DNA of 64,000 bases. It comes from Neoarius graeffei. Lineage: Eukaryota > Chordata > Actinopteri > Siluriformes > Ariidae. Numbering within the stretch: the first letter of the stretch is position 1; every line of letters begins with the position of its first letter. Of this stretch, positions 54,962 through 64,000 are shown in pieces. A model generated the notes under the pieces. The model was not told the DNA's origin and searched no databases. It was given only the letters and a program-made list of their open reading frames with translations. The DNA lies in the NCBI RefSeq assembly GCF_027579695.1, contig NC_083579.1, positions 68,396,871 to 68,460,870 on the forward strand. The letters are read 5' to 3'. The translations under genes and the position numbers were made by a program.

Positions 54962-55732
54962 CCAGGGCTTTCCACTAAGGCTCATACTAGCCAGCCATGA
55001 CAAATAAGTAGCCAGCCGGGGGGGGCAGAGTAAACACAAAATAAACTCCTGTGCATGCAGTTCCCAGGATTAAATGTATTTTTCACAGACCATTTATTTA
55101 TTCACTTTACTCAAATACAAAGTAAAATGGCGGTAAATCTTCTTTCTTTTCTTGCATATTGCATCATGAGGCGTTCCTGGCTTGTAAATCTCTTATTTTC
55201 GGTGCATGACACATTCACGCAGCTGAGCATGCTATGAATTAACAACGACAACGGTCTGCAGTGGGGCTACACAAACACTCTAGCGAACATTTCTCCATTT
55301 GTGTATGAAAATACACTCCAACCACTCAGTTTGGTTTCATTTACAACCAACGGTGTCTTTTGATGCCAGCACGTAATTGAACGAGAGAAGACTGGTTTAC
55401 CGGAGACAAAATAAGCGTTATCTCTGCTTCTGTTCCCTCCGATGTCGCCTCCGACGGCCCCAACACGCTACTGCCTCCGCCGAGTGCGCGCGCACACTGC
55501 ATGTCGGGGCCGCGGATGAGTTACTCTCCCTTGATCAACGAAGTCGGCGGGGAATTTGTGGTTATTATCGGTACAAACAGCGCGAATCACAACTTAAATG
55601 AGTGCGGTTCAGTTTGACATTATTGTCAGTCCGTTAGATAAACATTTAATTTTATTAAAATCGAAAATTAATATTTAGAGCCTGTGGGCTACAAAAATAA
55701 GTCATTAGCCGGCGCTTGTGGAAAGCCCTGCA
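54962..55732. mobile_element. TIR element with CAGGGCTTTCCAC ends
   Basis: CAGGGCTTTCCACTAAGGCT at the left is paired with 'cttgtggaaagccctg' at the right. No coding domain was recognised in the ~770 bp between. The CAGGG start would fit hAT. A related end 'atgagccctgcatttga' occurs at 56340, so it may be nested in a larger element. Confidence 0.7.
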
Positions 55733-55789
55733 TTCTGTGCAGAATACAGAATTGAATCAGCTCTGCGCATGCGCTGTGCGGCACAAAAA

Positions 55790-56039
55790 AATGGCAGCCA
55801 CCATGAAGGAAGGAGATCCGGAGTTTTCAAACATTTGCTTAAGTGTGAAATCGCAAAATGGTATTCTAGCGAACAACAAAATAGTAAAGATTCAGAAAAA
55901 CAAATCATTCAGTGATCATTTTAATAGTGTAATTTCATCCGAACTAGGCCTAACGGTCGATTTAGAACTACAAAAAGTCCGTGTCGGACATTTTAAGTAC
56001 CTTTGTAAAAGTTTTGCAAATGTTGCAGTCAGCATTTAA
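55790..56039 (+). CDS. Unknown small open frame after CpG-like start
   Basis: From ATG 55791 it reads MAATMKEGDPEFSNICLSVK through NKSFSDHFNSVISSELGLTV to a stop at 56037-56039. The ATG is preceded by CGCATGCGCTGTGCGGC. I recognise no family. It could be the first exon of an element protein; it has no clear splice donor. Confidence 0.25.
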
Positions 56040-56157
56040 AATGCTAACTTAGTTTTTGTACAAGTTTCAGTTGATTAAACTGTCATTTTATTAAATGTGT
56101 CTGCTTTTGTAATAAAGTACTGAAAGAAAAAGCAAACACAGCATTGCGATTTCTTAT

Positions 56158-56198
<41 letters not shown>
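56158..56198. repeat. (TA)n microsatellite
   Basis: About 19 TA units. Confidence 0.95.
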
Positions 56199-56204
<6 letters not shown>

Positions 56205-56205
<1 letters not shown>

Positions 56206-57000
56206 CCTCCCTCCCGACTGAATTTTTTTGCTCACCCGGTGGACAGGAAACGGATCTTTTTTTTTAAGGATGGCCTGATTTCAAATATAGTCGCAACCTC
56301 AGAATTCTAGTCGCAAGTGCGACTAAACCAGTCGCACTCATGAGCCCTGCATTTGAGCTGCCCTGCTGAGCCAGCCAGCCCTGAGTGCGTGATGTCACAG
56401 CGGTAACCGGTTTTAAGGCCGAGGCCTTTTACAGCTATAGACCAAAGTCATATAAATAAAAATTTATGGTGAAAGTAAGAAATACCATTACCGACTTGCT
56501 CGACTAAAACGATTTGACTTCATTGATTGTGGGTTGACTCTCATTAAAACAGGGTAGGTGTTATAACTTATACAACATACATGTACACGCATGCATTTTC
56601 ACTGATAAAACGTAAAAGGCTAATTAAATAATCAGATGAACTGAGACGATCACATTCTGAAGCAAATTAAATAATCTTATACCGGTAACTTAAACACACA
56701 ATACAAGTTACATGTATTAATCTAAATGCAGGTAAACAACGTGTTGTTTTTGTTGTTTTGTATCCAAATGATGGTCGGAGCTTACCCGTCTGTGTTCTCG
56801 CTTCCTGAAGGCCGATCTTGCGGCCGATTGTTTTGAAACAATCTGACTTTCAGTTGTTTGTTCAGTTCTCCATTCATTTGCTTCTTCCACGTAAGGGCGA
56901 GATATTGCTGCTCAGGCGAGCATATCCAGTGGAGAAATCAGACAACTGGTACACTCGTTCTCCATTTTCTCCATACTGAATACTCCGCCATTACTGCTCG
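56205..57000. other. No gene recognised
   Basis: The left part (56280-56345, 'tagtcgcaagtgcgactaaa') includes short inverted 'gtcgca' motifs, probably the end of a transposon. The remainder shows nothing recognisable. Confidence 0.35.
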
Positions 57001-57011
57001 GCTCAGGCAAT

Positions 57012-57118
57012 TATTAAAACCCGGGACGGGATGGGACATCACTGGTTTTAGCAACAACCGTGGGGAGGTCACTGCCCGAGCAATAATGTCACGTCCCGTT
57101 CCATCCCGGGTTTTAGCA
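57012..57118. repeat. Hairpin-forming inverted repeat
   Basis: 'aaaacccgggacgggatggg' with 'acatcac' is mirrored by 'gtcacgtcccgttccatccc' then 'gggtttt'. 'tttagcaacaacc' occurs on the plus strand in both halves (57047-57059, 57112-57124). A short foldback element or its core. Confidence 0.72.
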
Positions 57119-58068
57119 ACAACCCTCAGCTGACACTCTGGGAGAACTGGTGCAACTGAACTTGCTTTCCTTTTAAAAAAAACAAAACTGGTAGTTTGCT
57201 TTTCCTTTAATTGTTGATACTGCACCCTCTTTCAATACGGGCTTATAGCCAACGCTCCTTAACAGATCAGAGGTTTCGTACGAGTCTTCAGTAAAATGTG
57301 CAGAGCAGAGGAGAGACCACTTCATAGGCGCTCAATGTGCCCGTGAACTTCTCGCAAAACGCGTCCAAATCTTTGCAGTTTGAACATTTTTGGGCCATGA
57401 ATGCAACATAAATCCACCTTCTGTCGTGTTACTGGCGGGTGCAACAACACGTCTACGTGGCATGGCGATAAATTAGCTCAAAATGGAGGATCGGAGTTGC
57501 AGTGACGTTACGGATGTCAAGGTCATTCACTCAGACCGCTACCTATATAAATCACTTTAATCGTAAAAATTACTATATTAGATTTATTGTTAACGCTTAA
57601 CTATTCCTGTGCCATTCTTGAAGTCTCAAGGCATTTATAAACAAAAAGTGAGGCCGTGGTTCTGCGTATATGCTTTAATCACGGGTCTATTGCTCGAGGA
57701 TCTTCGTGACATGGAGAATGTTATCCTACCATCTGTTATACAGTTAGGCTAAGAGTTTTTGATTCTTCGTGTTATCATACAGATTGTCCATTCAATCCAG
57801 AAATATTACACTTCTGCAACAAGTGACAAGATAAAGTAATTTCTTAATTGAGTAGCCCACTTACATGAGTGTGAGAGAGGCTTTCTGGATGGGAGCTGTA
57901 TTTTTCTTCACCTATAGATTGAAAGCACTGAGGTGGCTGGAAACGGGAATTTCTTCAGCATATGTTGCCGCTGGTGTGACCGTAACCTCTGAACATACCA
58001 TTCGAGTGCCTTTCTTCTACATGAGACGTATTTGAGAACATTTGTAGACTTGTTTTGAAATTGTGCAC

Positions 58069-59471
58069 TAGGGCTGGGTATCGATTCAAATTTCAAGATT
58101 CGATTCCGATTCTGAAGCTTCAGAATCGATTATCACGACTCTATACGATTTGATGCGATCCGATCTCGATTCGATTCGGGTTAGTGTTATTAGAACCATT
58201 TTTGACTGTGTAGTTAAGCAACATATTAATACTTGTATTATATTGACATTCAACAGCAAATTAATCAAGTATTGGTAGTTAATGATGGCTGTAAGACTGG
58301 TGAAAATGATAATGATCAAACCCCCTCACAGAAAGGCGAATCAAGACAGCAAACACTAACACGGCAAACAAATGGGACACTAACCTGGTGCATTATTAAG
58401 ATTAAGAATTCACCCAAAAGCTGTTGCTGCTGCGCACACATTCATTTTTATTTTATAATGAGAGAAAAGGGATTCTTAGCCAGTGTAAATGTAAACAGAT
58501 TGCTGGTTACTGGCTTCAAAGTAACCTAACGGTCATTATACCGTTTGTAAATAAGAACCAAAGATACAGCACCTTAGGAAACATAAGTGTCTCTCAGTTT
58601 TGTGTAAAATCTTCAAAATATAACAAGTATAAAACATTCAATTGCCTTTAAAGTGCGAACATATAAACAGGACATTTAAACTTTAACTTTACCTTAAATT
58701 TTAAACTTAAATAAATAATAAACCTTAAATTTCAACTTCAGACTGTAAATAAAAACGCTGTTTCCTGTTAAAGTGCGCACAAAAATAAATTCTGACTGGA
58801 CCTTAAACTCTCCCTGAGACAGACTGGGTAAACTGTCCATCAACTGCTGTCACTTGGGTACAAAAAGATTCTTCTGCAGAAAAAGGAGCTCATTTACATG
58901 CCCAGGAGTAAGGCAGCTTCTTTTTGCAGTAATGATGTCGCCTGCGGTCGGGATGCAAACGGCGCGCCTTTTGGCGGATGCTGCCTTTTTCATGGCTGAG
59001 TCGTGCAGATCCGATTTTTTTTTTTGGGGGGGGAGGGGGCGTTGGAGTGTCTGATTATAATTTCATCAAAGTAAATTCTGTATTAAAGTTACTAAATAAG
59101 CAAATGCCATTACAGTCCATGAAACATAGGAAGTATAAGTATGAGAAGAAAACAGTAATTCAGAAAGCTGCGCACGTTTGCGCGAAAGCTTTCTGATTTA
59201 CTGTTTTCTTCTGACACTCCAACGCCCCCCCCCCCCCAAAAAAAAATCGGATCTGCACGATTCAGCCGTGAAAAAGGCGGCATCCGCCAAAAGGCACGCC
59301 GTTTACATCCAGACGCGCCTGCGCGAATTCAGTGACGCGACGAGTGGGGTTAAAGTTCACCGGGGAAAATGTAATTAAAAAATCGATCTTTGGACGTACG
59401 AATCGATCTTCAGGAAATAATATGCAAATCGATTCAGAATCGGAAAATCGATTTTTTTCAACACAGCCCTG
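58069..59471. mobile_element. hAT-like element (AGGGCTGGGTATCGATT ends)
   Basis: The left end TAGGGCTGGGTATCGATTCA resembles the inverted right end (AATCGATTTTTTTCAACACA then GCCCTG). TTGTGCAC lies directly outside both ends (58061-58068, 59472-59479), a perfect 8-bp duplication as in hAT. The subterminal zones are rich in 'gattcgatt'. The interior includes a long palindrome (58930-59330). No transposase was recognised. Confidence 0.85.
58930..59330. repeat. Long internal palindrome
   Basis: 'ggcgcgccttttggcggatg' ... 'atccgattttttttttgggg' ... 'gttggagtgtc' (58970-59052) is mirrored at 59213-59305 ('gacactccaacgcccccccc', 'aaaaaatcggatctgcacga', 'ggcatccgccaaaaggcacg'). The loop also has a pair 'agaagaaaacagtaattcag' / 'ctgatttactgttttcttct'. 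Arms of roughly 90 bp with few mismatches. Confidence 0.85.
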
Positions 59472-59780
59472 TTGTGCACTGTTTTGAAAGTGGTTGACTT
59501 GTTACTGAATTTGTGTAATCATTTACGTTAAGAAGAATGCATTGTGGAATTTTGCTCTTTGTTCGTAACGGCACTGGTTGCATTTCAGCCAAGCAGGTTT
59601 AATCTAGTCTTATAGCTTCACGTCTTCATTTCCCAACGATCAGCAGTGGGAAATGTCTCTCTGTGTTTTGGCATTTGACTTTGAACCCCTACAATGTTTC
59701 TGCTTTACAAACAGGGTATTGAGGTATTTCACCCACGTGACCAAGTCACGTGACGCAGCCATTTTGGACGGCACGCTTAA

Positions 59781-60310
59781 TGGTGATGATACACGGGGCA
59801 ACTTTTTGGGCAATGTTGCCGAGCAATGTTGCTGGGCAATTGCGTTTTGACTCTTTTCTATTGAGATTGGGCAACATTGCTTCTTTCTGAATGGTTTTGA
59901 TAATCTCTGGCAACTTTTTTGAGATAAGCCAATCAGAACGCGAGTATCGAGTCATGTGACCTCCGGTGAGGTTCGGATCAGAAATTTCAAACAAATATGG
60001 CGGCCGCTCAGTGTCAGTGGAGTGAAGAGATGGAGAGACTCCTCATCTGTTTTTACACCGGTAAGTTATTATTTTAATATTCTATATGGAGGAATTTACC
60101 TCACCAAAGCTCTAAAAAACAACAGACAGCTTGATTAAATGGTCACAGCAAAAATTAAGACATCGATTTTTTTTTTTTTTAGCTAACTGTAAACTGCCGT
60201 TGCTAACTGTTGTTGCCCTGAAAAGTTGCCCTGTGTCTCACCTAGTTGCCCGTTGCCAGCAACTTTGCTCGGCAACATTGCCCAAAAAGTTGCCCCGTGT
60301 ATCATCACCA
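59781..60310 (+). mobile_element. PIF/Harbinger-like element, 530 bp
   Basis: TGGTGATGATACACGGGGCA at the left is the inverse of 'tgccccgtgtatcatcacca' at the right, with the inverted region extending about 38 bp. TAA on both sides (59778-59780, 60311-60313) and the empty site CTTAAG in the right THAP copy (near 63970) show a 3-bp duplication, as for PIF/Harbinger. Near its middle lies a short Myb/MADF-like exon. Confidence 0.88.
59997..60061 (+). CDS. Myb/MADF-like first exon of the Harbinger-like element
   Basis: It reads MAAAQCQWSEEMERLLICFY then TG and a donor CCG/GTAAGT at about 60060. A W-x-EE...LI start is usual for the SANT/MADF-type DNA-binding protein that accompanies PIF/Harbinger transposases. 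Only this exon is left, so the protein cannot be made in full from here. Confidence 0.45.
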
Positions 60311-60742
60311 TAAGTCCTTCAGTGCAAGGCGGTATGAGATGGTGGAGACCTTTGCACATTTTAACAAGAAAGTAAGCTGTGATTCGTGTTAAATTGGATC
60401 TGTCTTTTATCACAAACACTGTACCCAGCCTTGGTATGGAGCCCTGTTTATTTATTTCTGTGTCCCGTTTCTTTCTAGCCTCTGCTATTGCGTTTTATGT
60501 CTGATGTCTGCTACATGCAACCCTAGACAAATTAACACTGCCTTGTTTCACTGCTCAGATGGGTTAACAAACACTGACCCATTTACTTTTTGCTATATAT
60601 TTTATCAAAATTGCGTTAACTGATAAACTAACCTGAAATGAAATGATCACTGCAAAGTCTGGAGTACTCTGTTGGCTCCCAATCCTGTCTCTTCACAGCT
60701 GCAATCCGTTTGGCCCTCTTGTCTGGGTCAGTAGGAAACCGG

Positions 60743-61400
60743 TAGTGACGTGTCGGTCGCGAACGATCCGGTTCAAAGAGCCGGCTCTTTGAAGTGAACG
60801 CCGGGAGCCGGCTCTTCGGTGGGAGCCGAGTTGGGGAGCCGAATTAGTTTTTTGTCCTTAGGTGCCTCAGAGAGAGAGAGAGACTTTCACAAAAAAAGTT
60901 GCTGTCCGATTGCGTCTTTGTGTTGTCTATTACCATTCAAAGGAAAAAAAGTAGCATGGTGTACGCCTACTTTTTTTGGTTGAGGGGGTTGATGTCATTC
61001 ACAGCTGCGAAAATAGGAAAATTGGTGTAATGCTTAAAGCTGTGGAGCGCAGGGGAGAGGAGTCTGTGAGGCACCTGAGGAGGGGAAAATCAGCTGTGTA
61101 TTTTATATTGGTAATATAACACAGTTTTGCATTATGTTTGTGAGAAAATAATTTATTAATTGGTAAGTTTTATTTCTATAGCTAGAACATTGTTACACTG
61201 CTATACTTTACAAAGCTTTACAATGGCTACAAAAACTAAAAAATAAAATGGAAAACATCCTATTGATAAAATATAAATGATAATGTAATTAATTAACTAG
61301 TTAATTGCAGCAATTAAATCAAAAATAAAATCTCAGGAGCCGTTTGTAAGAAGAGCCAAAAGAGCCGGCTCCCGAAAAAGAGCCGAAATTCCCATCACTA
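60743..61400. mobile_element. hAT-like element with GAGCCGGCTC repeats (long form)
   Basis: Ends: TAGTGACGTGTCGGTCGCGA at the left, 'cgaaattcccatcacta' at the right. Sub-ends are rich in 'agagccggctcttt'. Flanks CCGGTTTC/CCAGTTTC (on the minus strand) indicate an 8-bp duplication. It interrupts the THAP exon of the left copy at the same site where the 155-bp form interrupts the right copy. Confidence 0.82.
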
Positions 61401-61478
61401 GAAACTGGTAAAAGGAGCGTCCTGCACGCTGTCCCTGTCTGTTGTGGCAGCCCACAGCACAACAAGCAAACACCATGG
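61401..61478 (-). pseudogene. THAP-domain exon, left copy
   Basis: On the minus strand it starts MVFACCAVGCHNRQGQRAG and is cut by the hAT insertion after the RSFYQF position. It resumes beyond the insertion (60742 downward) with TDPDKRAKRIAAVKRQDWEP and YSRLCSDHF. The C2CH zinc pattern (CxxxxC ... CxxH) and the start MVFACCAVGC are those of THAP DNA-binding domains. Confidence 0.82.
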
Positions 61479-61709
61479 TTATTTATAGAGTGCTTACTGA
61501 CAAATTAATCTATTCTAGGTGTCTGTAACACGTTTTTTTTTCAAGCCGGTTCTCCCTCTCTGTCTGCAGCGTTAGTATGTAGCTTGACGTTCAAAATGGC
61601 GGACACCGGGGCGTCACGTGACCCTGTGACGTCAGGTGAAATACCTCAATATCTGAGTACGGTCAGATTCACTGCTTATAACTCTTGAAATGGTGTTTGG
61701 TGTCGTCCT

Positions 61710-61740
61710 CCCCCCCCCCCCCCCCCCCCAAAAAAAAAAA
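61710..61740. repeat. Poly-C/poly-A tract
   Basis: About 19 C followed by about 11 A, directly left of the Tc1 end at 61741. Confidence 0.92.
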
Positions 61741-61742
61741 TA

Positions 61743-62630
61743 CACTACCGGTCAAAAGTTTAAACTATTCAGTTTAATGTCTCATTGCACTCTGAAATGA
61801 AAGCATAGTACAAATAAGCAATTGGAGTTAAAAAAGAAATCATGGAATCAATTTATAGACCAAAATGTATTCTAAACTTTTGACTCAAAGTAGCCACCTT
61901 TGGCAGATATAACAGCTGAACACACTCGTGGCATTCTTTCTACAATAGAAATTAAATATTCTTCAGAAAGTTCTTCCCAGATCTGTTGCAGAAGTTCCCA
62001 TAAATGTGTGGCACTTGTAAGTTGCTTTGCTGTCACTCTTCTACCCAGTTCATCCCAAACCAGCTCGATGGGGTTTAAGTCTGGAGACTGTGCTGGTCAC
62101 TCCATGTTTTCAAGCTTACCATCTTGTCCTTTTTTTCCTGAGGTAGTCCTGGCATGACTTATGTTTTGGGTCATGATCTTGTTGTAGGATGAACCCCTGA
62201 CCAACTAGGCGCACACCAGACAGTATTGCATGGCTCTGCAGAATGTTGTGGTAGCTGTTTTGGTTCAGGGTGCCTCTCACTTTGTACAAGTCACCGACCC
62301 TGGATCCAGCGAAACAGCCCCAGACCATCACACTTCCTCCTCCATGTTTGACAGTTGATGTCACGCACTATGGAACCATCCTTTCGCCTACTCGATGGCG
62401 TACAAAGATTCTGCGTGATGAACCGAAGATTTCAAATTTTGATTCATCAGTCCATAATACCTTCTTCCAGTCTTCAGTAGTCCCATGGCGGTGTTTCATG
62501 GCCCAGGCAAGCCTCTTTGTCTTATTCTGACGTCTTAGCAATGGCTTTCTTGCTGCAGCTCGTCCTGTCAAACCTGCAGCTCAGAGTCTTCTCTTCACAG
62601 CTGAAACTGAGACTTGCTTACTACGACCAC
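61743..62630 (-). mobile_element. Tc1-like transposon fragment, cut by THAP element
   Basis: One terminus, CACTACCGGTCAAAAGTTTA, lies at the left next to TA (61741-61742). The transposase is on the minus strand from about 62600 to 61890. At 62631 the sequence is cut by the end of the right THAP copy (TATTGAGGTATTTCACC). The N-terminal half and other TIR would be expected beyond that element, outside the window. Confidence 0.88.
61890..62600 (-). pseudogene. Tc1-like transposase, C-terminal part, frameshifted
   Basis: Readable blocks: KPLLRRQNKTKRLAWAMKHR, TTEDWKKVLWTDESKFEIFG (first catalytic Asp), a stop after GERMVP, then [40 protein letters not shown] (second Asp) and a stop after KKRTRW. 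The LLL/NPIE part is only recognisable in other frames (SWFGMNW, near 62050). Stops and frameshifts make it dead. Confidence 0.88.
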
Positions 62631-62806
62631 TATTGAGGTATTTCACCTGACGTCACAGGGTCACGTGACGCCCCAGTGTCCGCCATTTTGAACGTCAAGC
62701 TACATACTAACGCTGCAGACAGAGAGGGAGAACCGGCTTGAAAAAAAAAACATGTTACAGACACCTAGAGTAGATTAATTTGTCAGTAAGCACTCTATAA
62801 ATAACC

Positions 62807-63124
62807 ATGGTGTTTGCTTGTTGTGCTGTGGGCTGCCACAACAGACAGGGACAGCGTGCAGGGCGCTCCTTTTACCCGTTTCTAGTGATGGGAATTTCGG
62901 CTCTTTTGGCTCTTCTTGCTATAAGGAGCCGGCTCTTTCGGCTCCCAAACTCGACTCCCACCGAAGAGCCGGCTCCCGTCGTTCACTTCAAAGAGCCGGC
63001 TCTTTGAACCGGATCGTTTGCGACCGACACATCACTACTGGTTTACTACTGACCCAAACGAGGGATTACAGCTGTGAAGAGACAGGATTGTGAGCCAGAG
63101 TACTCCAGACTTTGCAGTGATCAT
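62807..63124 (+). pseudogene. THAP-domain exon, right copy, split by hAT insert
   Basis: ATG 62807 opens MVFACCAVGCHNRQGQRAGR and SFYPF, then the hAT insert (62883-63037) breaks it. Beyond, TDPNEGL and VKRQD-EPEYSRLCSDHFIS resume, with a TGA inside (RQDCEPE) region and small changes, ending at 'ttcaggtta', a probable donor. THAP domains are zinc-dependent DNA-binding domains found in host factors and in transposases; here the terminal position suggests the latter. Confidence 0.82.
62883..63037. mobile_element. hAT-like element, 155-bp deletion form
   Basis: TAGTGATGGGAATTTCGGCT at the left and 'gcgaccgacacatcacta' at the right. It contains the same 'agccggctctttgaaccgg' ends as 60743-61400 but lacks about 500 bp of its interior. 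Confidence 0.85.
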
Positions 63125-63329
63125 TTCATTTCAGGTTAGTTTATCAGTTAACGCAATTTTGATAAAATATATAGCAAAAAGTAAATGGGTCAGTGTTTGT
63201 TAACCCATCTGAGCAGTGAAACAAGGCAGTGTTAATTTGTCTAGGGTTGCATGTAGCAGACATCAGACATAAAACGCAATAACAGAGGCTAGAAAGAAAC
63301 GGGACACAGAAATAAACAGGGAAATTAAG

Positions 63330-63840
63330 TAAAAAGAAAGAGGAGAAAAAAAGAGCGCGGATCTCCAAACACATGAGAAGCCTATCTTACGCACATATCA
63401 CGCGGACTCCACACACGCATCGCGTCTGAAGTCATAACTCATCAGGGGAAATCGTGTCCGCATTGGCATGTTCAAAAAACAACCTCGCATCAGCAATGAT
63501 ACCACACGCAAGAAAAAAAAAAAACAGTCAGGCTACTCAACAACCAACCTGGCAGCAGCAGTCGTTGTCATGTAAACACAACACTTCGGATATGCAAATG
63601 CTTCCCGTTACACACGATTTCTATGTCAATAAACATCATTTTGCCAATATTTTAGAGACACCCCCCCCCCCCCCCCCCCCCAACATTTCCCAAATCATGT
63701 TTTCAAAGGATCTCATGTCTGTTTCAGGGGATCTCGGATCCCCCGAGTAACAAGACAGTGTTGTGAACATAGCCTACCTTGTACCGTTTCAAACTGCTGG
63801 GGTCATCCTTCATCAAACTGTTGACTTCTGTCGACAACCT
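63330..63840. other. Segment of the right THAP copy missing from the left copy
   Basis: It includes 'acgcacatatcacgcggact', a poly-C of about 22 (63661-63682) and 'ggggatctcggatcccc', a small palindrome. Either it is original element sequence deleted from the left copy, or it was inserted here. No coding domain was recognised. Confidence 0.5.
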
Positions 63841-64000
63841 TGGATCCATACCAAGGCTGGGTACAGTGTTTGTGATAAAAGACAGATCCAATTTAACACG
63901 AATCACAGCTTACTTTCTTGTTAAAATGTGCAAAGGTCTCCACCATCTCATACTGCCTTGCACTGAAGGACTTAAGCGTGCCGTCCAAAATGGCTGCATC

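Larger units (their letters stand above)
59727..61662 (-). mobile_element. THAP-domain transposon, left (inverted) copy
   Basis: Outer end TATTGAGGTATTTCACCCAC and inner end 'gaaatacctcaata' (59727 and 61662) are inverted, both followed inward by 'cacgtgac...cattttg' motifs. On the minus strand the inner side holds the start of a THAP-domain protein (ATG near 61476). The rest of the coding region is missing. It carries a PIF/Harbinger-like insert (59781-60310) and a hAT-like insert (60743-61400). The THAP domain and TIR layout suggest a P-element/THAP9-like or Kolobok-like family. No matching target duplication was found. Confidence 0.75.
62631..64000 (+). mobile_element. THAP-domain transposon, right copy, cut by window end
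   Basis: It starts TATTGAGGTATTTCACCTGA, is the mirror image of the left copy, and runs out of the window at 'tccaaaatggctgcatc', about 50 bp before the expected outer end. It holds a THAP exon, a 155-bp hAT insert and about 510 bp (63330-63840) that the left copy lacks. It interrupts the Tc1 fragment on its left. Confidence 0.78.

Noticed and set aside
62807-63007. Host THAP gene
   Set aside because: Two inverted copies with terminal inverted repeats, both interrupted by a hAT insert, fit a transposon remnant.
63661-63682. Poly-C run as a regulatory G-quadruplex site
   Set aside because: Homopolymer runs at element borders (also at 61710 and 59224) are common and may be length-inaccurate in assemblies; no other support.

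Overview
The window is vertebrate nuclear DNA, almost certainly from a ray-finned (teleost) fish. The evidence is spliced genes with GT-AG introns, long intergenic spans, abundant Tc1-like, hAT-like and PIF/Harbinger-like elements, tRNA-derived SINEs, RTE-type and other LINE tails, a Penelope-like element with a GIY-YIG domain, and many microsatellites. The species cannot be told from the sequence alone.

One host gene is recognised with confidence: a Prospero-homeobox gene on the minus strand, best matched to prox2. It has a non-coding first exon near 36010-36062, a large coding exon (about 32081-33557) and three exons that encode the homeo-prospero domain (28059-28159, 15199-15393, 11668-11835). 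Splice phases agree and the spliced product is about 646 residues. The introns, especially the 12.7 kb intron 3, are packed with transposable elements.

Layout: 1-11.2 kb lies downstream of the gene and holds two damaged Tc1 elements, five near-full tRNA-SINEs, an RTE tail, a tandem ~150-bp repeat carrying AGGTCA motifs and one long-TIR MITE. 11.7-36.1 kb is the prox2 transcription unit, whose introns hold a head-to-head Tc1 foldback, nested hATs, palindromic elements with a recurrent small N-terminal exon, RTE and LINE tails and SINEs. 36.3-42.6 kb holds two inverted copies of one hAT (BED-finger) family; comparing them shows the original empty sites of a nearly intact Tc1, a second hAT and a SINE that has become a tandem triplet. 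42.6-44.1 kb is a Penelope-like 3' part in tandem. 44.5-51.3 kb is rich in SINEs and contains a composite MITE. 52.7-59.5 kb holds three or more large TIR elements, some nested. From 59.7 kb to the end is an inverted pair of THAP-domain transposon copies that flank a Tc1 fragment and carry further nested inserts.

I found no convincing new host system. The most informative structures are the nested and inverted transposon assemblies, whose insertion order can be read from paralogous empty sites, and the nuclear-receptor-like AGGTCA arrays in a tandem repeat near prox2.
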